This document shows, piece by piece, positions 1 to 8,706 of a DNA stretch of 36,329 bases. This stretch comes from Symploca sp. SIO1C2 (GTDB taxonomy: Bacteria; Cyanobacteriota; Cyanobacteriia; Cyanobacteriales; Coleofasciculaceae). The notes beneath the pieces are model-generated. The model had not been told where the DNA came from, made no database searches, and saw only the letters and a program-made list of their open reading frames with translations. The stretch spans positions 376,761 to 413,089 of the forward strand of contig JAAHFP010000013.1 in the NCBI GenBank assembly GCA_010672925.1, written 5' to 3'. The translations under genes were made by a program, and so were the position numbers. Numbering within the stretch: position 1 is the first letter of the stretch; each line of letters opens with the position of its first letter.

Positions 1-861
1 AGTTGCTCCCTCCAATAACTCAGTTGCTTCTCCAGGACATCTCCTTGCAACCATTGTCTTTGCCAAAGGGCGAAATCAGCATATTGAATCGGCAGTGGAG
101 TTAAGGGGGAAGGCTGTCCTTGGAGATTAGCTTTGTAGAGTGCTGCTAGTTCTTCAAGAAATAGACCCATTGACCAGCCATCAGAGACAATATGATGCAT
201 GCACACCAGCAACCAGTGTTCTGTTTCAGACAGGACAACTAATGTGGCTTTGATTAGTGAGTCTTGTTCCAGGTTAAAAGGCTCGATTGCTTGCTGTTGG
301 GCAAATTGTTGTGCAGTTGTTGCTTGTTGACTTCCAGACAAATGCTGCAAATCAACAACTGAGAGTTTACAGGTTGTTTGAGCATGAATGACTTGGGTAG
401 CTTGCCCATCAACACTGATGTAGTTGGTGCGTAAGGCTTCGTGGCGAGTAATAATAGCTTGCAAACCGTATTCTAGAGCTTTAACATTGATTGTTCCTAC
501 CAGATGTAAAGCTGTGGGAATGTTGTAAAGGGCACTGTTGGGTTGGAATTGGTCTAGAAACCATAAACGCTGTTGCGAATAAGAGAGAGGTAACTCTGCA
601 TCACTAGTTCTGGGTAAAATAGGCTGGGAAGTCAGTCCTAAGTTCTGCTGCTGCAACTCCCCAATCAGATGAGCTAATTCAGCGATAGTTGGTGAGGTAA
701 ACAGTTCCCTCAAGGGAAGTTCAATCTGGAAAGTATTGCGAATTCGTGATACCACTTGTGTTGCCAGTAAGGAATGTCCTCCTAGTTCAAAGAAGTTATC
801 ATTGATTCCTACTTGCTCAACATTGAGCACTTGCTCCCAAATTTGAACCAATATTTCTTCA
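1..861. repeat. Intragenic module duplication, copy 2 (identical to 3178-4038)
   Basis: Reading base by base, this stretch matches 3178-4038 without a difference; the first mismatch is at 862 versus 4039. The identity is already present at position 1, so it probably continues beyond the window. It covers the N-terminal half of C3, the C-T linker, the whole T2 domain and the A2-T2 linker. The offset, 3177 bp, is exactly 1059 codons. Confidence 0.95.
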
Positions 862-3800
862 ATCGGAGTGCGGGGGGCAACAAATATCTGGGTTCGTTCA
901 CTTTGTAAATCCGGTGCAGGTAAGGCGCGACGGTTGACTTTGCCATTTGGTGTTAGGGGTAGGGACTCCAGGATGACAAAAGCACTGGGAACCATGTAGC
1001 CTGGAAGTCTATTGGTAAGGAACTGACGCAGTGTAGTGGTGGTGAGTGTCACTTCTGGTTGCGGCACAAGGTAGGCAACTAAGCGTTTATCTCCTGGGGT
1101 ATCTTCCCTTAGGATGACACAAGCAACTTGTACATCTTCATGCTGGCTTAGTACCACTTCAATTTCTCCCAACTCTATGCGGAAACCTCGAATTTTTATT
1201 TGATGATCAATGCGTCCTAAGAACTCAATATTGCCATCGGGTAAGTAACGGACTAAATCCCCCGTTTTATATAATTTTGAATTGTTAAAGGGACTAAGGA
1301 TGAATTTTTCTTGGGTTAGCTCAGGACGATTAAGATAGCCTCGTGCCAATCCTGCACCCCCAATATGCAATTCCCCAGGTACACCCACAGGAAGAGGTTC
1401 TAGATACTGGTCTAGGATATAAATTTGTGTATTGGCAATAGGACGACCAATGGGGATAGTTGTAGCTTTCATGGGTAAGTTCTCGACCAAATACCAAGAA
1501 GAAAAAGTGGTATTCTCTGTTGGACCATAGACATGCAATAGCTGCTGTGGAGCGCCTTTGTCTATAACTTCTTTTACCCATCTCGGGTCAACGGCTTCCC
1601 CACCAAAGAGTAGATATTTGAGAGAACTAAATGCTTGGGGTACAAAGCTGGCTAATTGATTGAATAAAGCTGTGGTTAAGAATAAAACGCTGACTTTTGG
1701 AGAACTGATACTGACAGCAAATTCTTCAGGGGAAAGCAATACAGATTGATTGATAATAACTAACTGGGCTCCGTTGAGTAGCGCTCCCCAAATTTCAAAG
1801 GTGGCAGCATCAAAAGCAATATTTGCAGCTTGAGCAATACAATCATTTGCGGTTAGCTGGATATAATTAGTATTTAACGCCAGTCGATTGACAGCTTGGT
1901 GAGTTACAGATACCCCCTTGGGTGTTCCGGTAGAACCAGAAGTATAAATCACATAAGCCAAGTTTTCAGAACTAGCTGTGCTGTTAAGATTATCTTCATT
2001 AGCTTGACTAAGGGTTTGCCAATCCCTATCTAAACGGATAATACTTGCTTGATGGGGAGGAAGATATTCTAGTAATTTTTCTTGAGTTAACAAGACTTTT
2101 ATCTGAGTGTCTTCCAGCATGAAACTTAAGCGTTCTTGGGGATACTCAGGGTCAAGAGGAACATAAGCTCCACCTGCTTTGAGAATCCCCAGTAGTCCTA
2201 TAATCATCTCTAGAGATCGCTCTACACATAACCCCACCAGGGTATCAGGAGTTACCCCTAAGGAGCATAAGTGATGAGCTAATTGGTTGGCACGGCAGTT
2301 TAACTCATGGTAGGTGAGTTGTTCATCTTTAAACACTACTGCTACTGCATCGGGAGTTCGTTCAACCTGTTCCTCAAACAACTTATTAATACACTTATCC
2401 TGGGGATAATCTACCTGAGTATTATTCCAATCCACCAATAACTGCTTTTTCTCCACCTCAGTTAACAGTGGTAATTGGGAAATTGGTTGTTGTGGATTAG
2501 AAACAATGGCTTCGAGTAAGGTAACTAAATGACCTGTCATCCGCTCAATAGTACCTGCATCAAATAAATCAGTGCTGTACTCCCACATTCCCATTAAGCC
2601 ATCAACTCTGTTCTCCATTGCCAAAGTCAAGTCAAATCTGGAAGCTTGGTTTTCTACTGGAAGTGGACTGACTTTTAAGCCTTTGAAGTCAACTTGAGAG
2701 AAGCTTTCATTTTGAAGGGCAAACATTACCTGAAACAGGGGGGTATAACTTAGATCTCGTTCCGGTTGTAATGCCTCCACTAGCGTTTCCAAGGGTAAGT
2801 CCTGATGGGCATAGGCATCCATTGCCATCTCCCTGACTCTAGTTAAGAGTGAATTAAAACTCGGATTACCTCCCAGGTGGGTACGCATCACCAAGGTATT
2901 GACAAAAAAGCCAATTAAACCCTCAATTTCACTACGATTCCGGTTGGCAATTGGTGAACCCACCAGAATATCTTCTTGACCACTGTAGCGGTAAAGTAAG
3001 GTATAAAAAGCCGCTAACAAGGTCATAAATAGGGTTACTTCTTGTTCTTGGCTGAGTTTGGTCAACTGGGAAGTCAGTTGAGCAGAAAGAGCAAATTCTT
3101 GATGTGCTCCCACAAAGGTTTGCACCCCAGGTCTCGGTCGGTCTGTAGGCAGGGATAATAGATTGGGTGCATCTGTGAGTTGCTCCCTCCAATAACTCAG
3201 TTGCTTCTCCAGGACATCTCCTTGCAACCATTGTCTTTGCCAAAGGGCGAAATCAGCATATTGAATCGGCAGTGGAGTTAAGGGGGAAGGCTGTCCTTGG
3301 AGATTAGCTTTGTAGAGTGCTGCTAGTTCTTCAAGAAATAGACCCATTGACCAGCCATCAGAGACAATATGATGCATGCACACCAGCAACCAGTGTTCTG
3401 TTTCAGACAGGACAACTAATGTGGCTTTGATTAGTGAGTCTTGTTCCAGGTTAAAAGGCTCGATTGCTTGCTGTTGGGCAAATTGTTGTGCAGTTGTTGC
3501 TTGTTGACTTCCAGACAAATGCTGCAAATCAACAACTGAGAGTTTACAGGTTGTTTGAGCATGAATGACTTGGGTAGCTTGCCCATCAACACTGATGTAG
3601 TTGGTGCGTAAGGCTTCGTGGCGAGTAATAATAGCTTGCAAACCGTATTCTAGAGCTTTAACATTGATTGTTCCTACCAGATGTAAAGCTGTGGGAATGT
3701 TGTAAAGGGCACTGTTGGGTTGGAATTGGTCTAGAAACCATAAACGCTGTTGCGAATAAGAGAGAGGTAACTCTGCATCACTAGTTCTGGGTAAAATAGG

Positions 3801-6800
3801 CTGGGAAGTCAGTCCTAAGTTCTGCTGCTGCAACTCCCCAATCAGATGAGCTAATTCAGCGATAGTTGGTGAGGTAAACAGTTCCCTCAAGGGAAGTTCA
3901 ATCTGGAAAGTATTGCGAATTCGTGATACCACTTGTGTTGCCAGTAAGGAATGTCCTCCTAGTTCAAAGAAGTTATCATTGATTCCTACTTGCTCAACAT
4001 TGAGCACTTGCTCCCAAATTTGAACCAATATTTCTTCAGTCGGAGTGCGAGGGGAAACAAATATCTGGGTTCGTTCACTATGTAAATCTGGTGCAGGTAA
4101 TGCGCGACGGTTGACTTTGCCATTTGGTGTCAGGGGTAGGGACTCCAGGATGACAAAAGCACTGGGAACCATGTAACCTGGAAGTCTATTGGTAAGGAAC
4201 TGACGCAGTGTAGTAGTGGAGAAAATCACTTCTAGCGGTGTTACGACATAGGCAACTAAGCGTTTATCTCCTGGGGTATCTTCACGAACAATTACACAAG
4301 AAACTTGTACCTTCTCATGCTGGTTTAATGCCGTTTCAATTTCTCCCAACTCTATGCGGAAACCTCGGATTTTTACCTGATGATCAATCCTTCCTAAGAA
4401 CTCAATCTTGCCATCGGGTAAGTGACGGACTAAATCCCCCGTTTTATATAATTTTGAATTTTGAATTTTGTTTGCGTAGCATGGTGAGCGAAGAGAGGCA
4501 AATTTTGAATTGTTAAAGGGATTAGGGATGAATTTTTCTTGGGTTAATTCAGGACGATTAAGATAGCCCCGTGCCAATCCTGGACCCCCAATATGCAATT
4601 CTCCAGGTACACCAACAGGAACAGGTTCTAGATACTGGTCTAGGATATAAATTTGTGTGTTGGCAATAGGATAACCAATAGGAATTGACTCTATCTTCGT
4701 CTCCAGTTGTCGAGGAATTGGATAACAACAGGTAAATGTTGTACTTTCTGTTGGGCCATATCCATTAATAATTGTTGTCAATGGTAGAGTTTCAAGGGCT
4801 TTCTGGACGTGAACTACTGAAAGTGCTTCTCCACCAATAAGTAGTTGTTGAATTTCTGACAATGCTTGAGGGTCATCATCCACAATCGAGTTAAATAAAG
4901 CAGCTGTCAGCCATAAAATCGTGATGCCATGTTTGTGGATTTCTTCCCTGAGATTGTCAGCAGTCGGAATATGTTCTGGGAATAAAACACATCTAGCACC
5001 GTGTAACAAAGCCCCCCAAATCTCGAACGTGGAGAGATCAAAAGAGATTGGAGATACCTGAAGAAATCTTTGTGTTTCATCCAGATGAGCATAGTCCACG
5101 CCAAATAAAAGACGATTAACGCCACGATGAACCACTTCAACACCTTTTGGTTTTCCGGTAGAACCAGAAGTATAAATCACATAAGCCAAGTTTTGAGAAC
5201 TAGCTGTGCTGTTAAGATTATCTTCATTAGCTTGACTAAGAGTTTGCCAATCCCTATCTAAACGGATAATACTTGCTTGATGGGGAGGAAGATATTCTAG
5301 TAATTTTTCTTGAGTCAACAAGACTTTTATCTGAGCATCTCCCAACATGAAACTTAAGCGCTCTTGGGGATACTCAGAATCAAGAGGAACATAGGCTCCA
5401 CCTGCTTTGAGAATCCCCAGTAGCCCTATAATCATCTCTAGCGATCGCTCGACACACAGACCAACTAGCACATCAGGTCCTACTCCCAAGGAACGCAAGT
5501 AGTGAGCCAACTGGTTAGCACGAAGATTCAATTCTCGGTAAGTCAGTTGTTGATTCTTAAAGACTACTGCTACTGCATTGGGAGTTCTTTCTACTTGCTC
5601 CTCAAACAGCTGATGAATACACTTATCCTGAGGATAATCCACCTGGGTATCGTTCCACTCGACTAATATCTGTTGTTGCTCAGCATTTGTCAGCAGCGGT
5701 AATTGTCTAATCTGTTGCTGTGGATTAGCTACAATTCCTTCCAGCAAGGTCACAAAATGACCAGCCATCCGCTCGATAGTCGTAGCCTCATATAAGTCAG
5801 TATTATATCGCCAGCAGAGATAGAAGACTCCCTCAGCTTCCGTCACTATCAGGTTTAAGTCCAAGTCTGCGCCACGTTGATTGTCAAGCATATAGGGCTT
5901 CATCTCAAGCACTGGCTCTTGAAGAGCTGACAAATCTTCTGTTAGCCCAGATTTAGTAGGAGATTGCCAGGTAAATCCCATCTTCCAGGTGAAACCTACT
6001 TGACATAAGGGATGACGACTCGCATCCCGTTGCGGTTGAAGCTTTTCTGTTAAAAGAGAAAAAGGATAATATTGATGCTTGTGAGCTTCTTTTACTGTGT
6101 TCCCAAATTGAACGAGAAATTCTTGCCATGGAACATTTTTCTCGATAGACATTCTCAAGACAACAAGGTTCACAAAATAGCCAACTATCTTTTGAAATTT
6201 CCTACCACTCCGACCTTTCATTGCCGTTGCGATGAGGATGTCTTTCTGATCAGAATAGCGATGAATCAGCACATAGAATGCTGCAAATAGAAACTGATAA
6301 AGACTTGTTTCAGAGGTTATAGATAGATGATTAACTTTTTGAAGTAACTGCTCATCTATCTGTAAAATATATTCTTGCCCTTGATATGTCTTAACAGGTG
6401 GACGGGGTTTGTCTGTCAGTAAATTCAAGGTTGGCAATTCTCCAGCTAATTGCTTTTGCCAGTATTGCCAAAGTTTTTCTCCCCGCGCACTGCCTAGCAT
6501 TTCTGCCTGCCAGTTGACAAACTCTATATAGGAATGTTCTTCGCTATTGCTGCTAAAAAGAGATTTCCCTTCCTCCTGTTGCTCTGGATTCGTTTTCTCG
6601 ATCGTTGCAACATAAGCTGCCTGAAATTCACAAAGCAGTACATCAAGAGTTCGCAGATCCCCTGCAATATGATGCATTGTTAGCAAAAAAATATGCTCTT
6701 TTTGTGAACAAGTAAATAGATAAACCCTCACAACCGAATCTTTTTCTAGGTTAAAAGTGCGGTCAGTCTCAGCATATATTTGCTTTTTTAAGTAATCTTC

Positions 6801-7073
6801 ATCCCAGCCAGAAGCATCAATGACCTGAACAGTAAATTGATGTTCCTCATTAATTTGCTGAACAGGTTGACCTTCCTCAATAGTATATGTAGTTCTCAGA
6901 ATAGGATAACGTTCAACAAGTTTTTCCCAGACAAGGGTAAATGCAGCGATATCTAAGGGTGAATTAATTTTTGTAGTAATAAAGGTATTATAAGCAACAC
7001 TTTCTGGAGCAATTTGGTAGCTCAACCACATTGCTTGTTGACCATGAGAAAGGGGATAGCTCATTTTGCTCAT
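1..7073 (-). CDS. Non-ribosomal peptide synthetase, C-A-T-C-A-T-C(partial)
   Basis: This is the N-terminal 2357 residues of an NRPS; the frame is open to the left edge, so the 3' part is missing. Domains in order: C1 (about residues 1-440, motif HHIAGDL near 135), A1 (about 480-990, with YTSGSTGKPKG and YKTGD), T1 (LGGHSLL, phosphopantetheine Ser about 1042), C2 (HHIVSDGWS near 1237), A2, T2 (Ser about 2101) and the start of C3. No epimerase, methyltransferase or thioesterase is visible. By alignment from memory to GrsA, the A1 pocket reads D-L-F-W-L-G-G-T-F (Val-like) and A2 reads D-A-F-F-L-G-V-T-F (Ile-like). The two modules repeat with a 3177-bp period. Start is ATG 7073 or 7064; neither has a good ribosome site. 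A1 carries a 17-residue repeat-derived insert just before YKTGD. The enzyme would add two hydrophobic residues to an acyl or peptidyl starter; the final product cannot be inferred. Confidence 0.95.
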   Translation of the reverse strand, partial: MSKMSYPLSHGQQAMWLSYQIAPESVAYNTFITTKINSPLDIAAFTLVWEKLVERYPILRTTYTIEEGQPVQQINEEHQFTVQVIDASGWDEDYLKKQIYAETDRTFNLEKDSVVRVYLFTCSQKEHIFLLTMHHIAGDLRTLDVLLCEFQAAYVATIEKTNPEQQEEGKSLFSSNSEEHSYIEFVNWQAEMLGSARGEKLWQYWQKQLAGELPTLNLLTDKPRPPVKTYQGQEYILQIDEQLLQKVNHLSITSETSLYQFLFAAFYVLIHRYSDQKDILIATAMKGRSGRKFQKIVGYFVNLVVLRMSIEKNVPWQEFLVQFGNTVKEAHKHQYYPFSLLTEKLQPQRDASRHPLCQVGFTWKMGFTWQSPTKSGLTEDLSALQEPVLEMKPYMLDNQRGADLDLNLIVTEAEGVFYLCWRYNTDLYEATTIERMAGHFVTLLEGIVANPQQQIRQLPLLTNAEQQQILVEWNDTQVDYPQDKCIHQLFEEQVERTPNAVAVVFKNQQLTYRELNLRANQLAHYLRSLGVGPDVLVGLCVERSLEMIIGLLGILKAGGAYVPLDSEYPQERLSFMLGDAQIKVLLTQEKLLEYLPPHQASIIRLDRDWQTLSQANEDNLNSTASSQNLAYVIYTSGSTGKPKGVEVVHRGVNRLLFGVDYAHLDETQRFLQVSPISFDLSTFEIWGALLHGARCVLFPEHIPTADNLREEIHKHGITILWLTAALFNSIVDDDPQALSEIQQLLIGGEALSVVHVQKALETLPLTTIINGYGPTESTTFTCCYPIPRQLETKIESIPIGYPIANTQIYILDQYLEPVPVGVPGELHIGGPGLARGYLNRPELTQEKFIPNPFNNSKFASLRSPCYANKIQNSKLYKTGDLVRHLPDGKIEFLGRIDHQVKIRGFRIELGEIETALNQHEKVQVSCVIVREDTPGDKRLVAYVVTPLEVIFSTTTLRQFLTNRLPGYMVPSAFVILESLPLTPNGKVNRRALPAPDLHSERTQIFVSPRTPTEEILVQIWEQVLNVEQVGINDNFFELGGHSLLATQVVSRIRNTFQIELPLRELFTSPTIAELAHLIGELQQQNLGLTSQPILPRTSDAELPLSYSQQRLWFLDQFQPNSALYNIPTALHLVGTINVKALEYGLQAIITRHEALRTNYISVDGQATQVIHAQTTCKLSVVDLQHLSGSQQATTAQQFAQQQAIEPFNLEQDSLIKATLVVLSETEHWLLVCMHHIVSDGWSMGLFLEELAALYKANLQGQPSPLTPLPIQYADFALWQRQWLQGDVLEKQLSYWREQLTDAPNLLSLPTDRPRPGVQTFVGAHQEFALSAQLTSQLTKLSQEQEVTLFMTLLAAFYTLLYRYSGQEDILVGSPIANRNRSEIEGLIGFFVNTLVMRTHLGGNPSFNSLLTRVREMAMDAYAHQDLPLETLVEALQPERDLSYTPLFQVMFALQNESFSQVDFKGLKVSPLPVENQASRFDLTLAMENRVDGLMGMWEYSTDLFDAGTIERMTGHLVTLLEAIVSNPQQPISQLPLLTEVEKKQLLVDWNNTQVDYPQDKCINKLFEEQVERTPDAVAVVFKDEQLTYHELNCRANQLAHHLCSLGVTPDTLVGLCVERSLEMIIGLLGILKAGGAYVPLDPEYPQERLSFMLEDTQIKVLLTQEKLLEYLPPHQASIIRLDRDWQTLSQANEDNLNSTASSENLAYVIYTSGSTGTPKGVSVTHQAVNRLALNTNYIQLTANDCIAQAANIAFDAATFEIWGALLNGAQLVIINQSVLLSPEEFAVSISSPKVSVLFLTTALFNQLASFVPQAFSSLKYLLFGGEAVDPRWVKEVIDKGAPQQLLHVYGPTENTTFSSWYLVENLPMKATTIPIGRPIANTQIYILDQYLEPLPVGVPGELHIGGAGLARGYLNRPELTQEKFILSPFNNSKLYKTGDLVRYLPDGNIEFLGRIDHQIKIRGFRIELGEIEVVLSQHEDVQVACVILREDTPGDKRLVAYLVPQPEVTLTTTTLRQFLTNRLPGYMVPSAFVILESLPLTPNGKVNRRALPAPDLQSERTQIFVAPRTPIEEILVQIWEQVLNVEQVGINDNFFELGGHSLLATQVVSRIRNTFQIELPLRELFTSPTIAELAHLIGELQQQNLGLTSQPILPRTSDAELPLSYSQQRLWFLDQFQPNSALYNIPTALHLVGTINVKALEYGLQAIITRHEALRTNYISVDGQATQVIHAQTTCKLSVVDLQHLSGSQQATTAQQFAQQQAIEPFNLEQDSLIKATLVVLSETEHWLLVCMHHIVSDGWSMGLFLEELAALYKANLQGQPSPLTPLPIQYADFALWQRQWLQGDVLEKQLSYWREQ
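3178..4038. repeat. Intragenic module duplication, copy 1 (identical to 1-861)
   Basis: This is the partner of 1-861. It encodes the first half of C2, the linker, T1 and the A1-T1 linker. Identity at the DNA level, including synonymous sites, points to recent duplication or gene conversion and not to protein-level selection. Similarity continues at a lower level to about 4600 (the C-terminal A subdomain), is lost in the A core, and returns at about 5145-5460. Confidence 0.95.
4461..4511. repeat. 51-bp in-frame repeat insertion inside NRPS A1
   Basis: Compared with the homologous position in A2 (about 1275-1285), A1 has 51 extra bases flanked by ATTTTGAATT direct repeats. The core, GCGTAGCATGGTGAGC, recurs inverted in the spacer at 7132-7209. 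It adds 17 residues between NNSK and LYKTGD, immediately before core motif A7, without breaking the frame. Confidence 0.85.
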
Positions 7074-7131
7074 TGTTCGTAGATGCTCACTGCAATAGAA
7101 AAGTCTTACTCACAAGCACTGGGACTTTGAC

Positions 7132-7209
7132 TAGTACCGCTGCGCGGAATTCAAAATTCAAAATTTGCTTCACTTTGCTCACCATGCTACGCATTCCAAA
7201 ATTCAAAAT
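7132..7209. repeat. Intergenic copy of the repeat found inside NRPS A1
   Basis: This holds tandem AATTCAAA units around a core that reads GCTCACCATGCTACGC, the inverse of the core at 4474-4489. It lies about 60 bp upstream of the NRPS start, in the 7074-7480 spacer. The rest of that spacer is AT-rich; I see no gene in it and no confident promoter. Confidence 0.7.
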
Positions 7210-7480
7210 GCTTATATAGTAAGGATTACATCGATATCAAACTGGTGGGTTATTTCCGCCGCACTACACTAGCCTCAGATAATCTAGCAATTCTCAGTTA
7301 ATATGAGATAGCCTTTGGGTGTATTTTATTAAAGGGTCAGGGTCAAAGGGAAAAATCTCTAATATCAAGTCGGTATAGTTCCCCATAATATAAACTTCTC
7401 TGCGTCTCCGCGTCAGTCCTAACTATGGGTATTCCAGCAAACATGATATAACTGATTGAGCAGGAATAGCAAAAAATTAA

Positions 7481-8650
7481 TTACTGTAATTTTGCCCAAA
7501 TCCCTTGACAACGTTCCTGAATCAGCGTCTGAAAAACTGATTTCGTTGCTGGGTGAATGTCTAGCTTGTAGAGAGCAAAAAGACCTGTAGGACTTGTCAT
7601 ATTTAACTCTCTGCGGGTGATTGATAAAGCTTTAGAGCGATGGAGTTCCACTGCTTGCAGTAAACCAGGATAACTCAAATTACGCAAGGCTAATTGACTG
7701 TTTTTAGTGATATAGATAGCATCATTTTGAAAAAGATGTTCTAAACTCAGTAGACTGGCATAGACATCTGCATCTTTTTCCAAGCCTCCTAAACGGTGAG
7801 CATCTAAGCCAAAGCGAATACAGAAATTGACCGCTACCAATTTCCCCGCTTCTTCCGGTGGTAGGATACAAGCTCCATACTCAAACCCTAGGCTATCAGA
7901 CCGCCATTCCTCTACACCACTATAGGAGTAGTTGGGCAACAGCTTCCGCTTCATCTTGAAATCCAGTCCTAAACCACTCCCATGTCCCGCTTCATGAACT
8001 TGAGTATCGACATGACGATACCGTTGACTATTAATTTCGTCTTCTAAAGGAGCTAATAGTAAGTTAGCAGTTTCAGGTTCAAATACTGTTCGGATGCATT
8101 CGTAGCTAGACCCAAAAAAGCGTCTTTGCTGTTCTTTAGAATTATTTAAGGCGGGACCGGAAACTCCCTCGGTAAAAGACCATCCATTGGGCACAATGAA
8201 GGCTTCACCAGTTTCCCCTTTAACATTACCACAACTGGCAATTTCAGTAAAGGAAAGGTTGATGGGTATCGATTGGCCTAGGGTACCAAATTTCTCACGA
8301 ACCAGATTTTCTAGTTGTTCAATGGATGGCTCAGAGTTCTGGTAGATTTTTCCGTACAGTGCACTTAAACGGACATTCTTTTGGCGTTGTCGATTGATTT
8401 GATAAGGTGCGACAATTAAAAAATAACCATCTTCACCAATAAAATCCTGGTTGATAAAGCCTTCGGACAAGATAGTCCAGCTTTGACTTTCTAGAGCATC
8501 TGCCGTGTTGAGTAGCCAAGTCGTTGGCAGTTCACTAGAGTTTGCCGCTTGTTGACGCAGTTTTTTAACAGCAACGGCAATCTGATTTTGCTCAATATCT
8601 TGGACTATTTGTTGAGCTAATTGTTTAGGCCCTAATAAGGTTGATGTCAT
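7481..8650 (-). CDS. Putative zinc metallopeptidase, M49 (dipeptidyl-peptidase III)-like
   Basis: The protein is 389 residues from ATG 8650. Its motif HEAGHGSG at about residues 219-226 is followed some 25 residues later by EEWRSD. The arrangement recalls the M49 family, where HELLGH-GSG is followed by EECRA(E/D), but here the first motif is an ordinary five-residue HExxH. No signal peptide or membrane segment is visible, so a cytoplasmic enzyme is likely. An upstream in-frame ATG at 8698 would leave only 8 bp to the divergent cyclase gene, so 8650 is preferred; neither start has a clear ribosome site. The NRPS follows in the same direction after about 400 bp, so co-transcription is possible but unsupported. 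Assignment to M49 is an inference from motif layout; the substrate is unknown. Confidence 0.65.
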   Translation of the reverse strand: MTSTLLGPKQLAQQIVQDIEQNQIAVAVKKLRQQAANSSELPTTWLLNTADALESQSWTILSEGFINQDFIGEDGYFLIVAPYQINRQRQKNVRLSALYGKIYQNSEPSIEQLENLVREKFGTLGQSIPINLSFTEIASCGNVKGETGEAFIVPNGWSFTEGVSGPALNNSKEQQRRFFGSSYECIRTVFEPETANLLLAPLEDEINSQRYRHVDTQVHEAGHGSGLGLDFKMKRKLLPNYSYSGVEEWRSDSLGFEYGACILPPEEAGKLVAVNFCIRFGLDAHRLGGLEKDADVYASLLSLEHLFQNDAIYITKNSQLALRNLSYPGLLQAVELHRSKALSITRRELNMTSPTGLFALYKLDIHPATKSVFQTLIQERCQGIWAKLQ

Positions 8651-8706
8651 TGCTTTTATGAAGTAATGGCTCACCGCAACAAAGTTGCAACATTGCAAAT
8701 GCTACA

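Noticed and set aside
1330-7219. Short frames at 1330-1581, 2932-3243, 4238-4516, 4907-5143, 6072-6290 and 7031-7219
   Set aside because: All except the last lie inside the open NRPS frame in other phases. The last is mostly repeat sequence upstream of the NRPS start.
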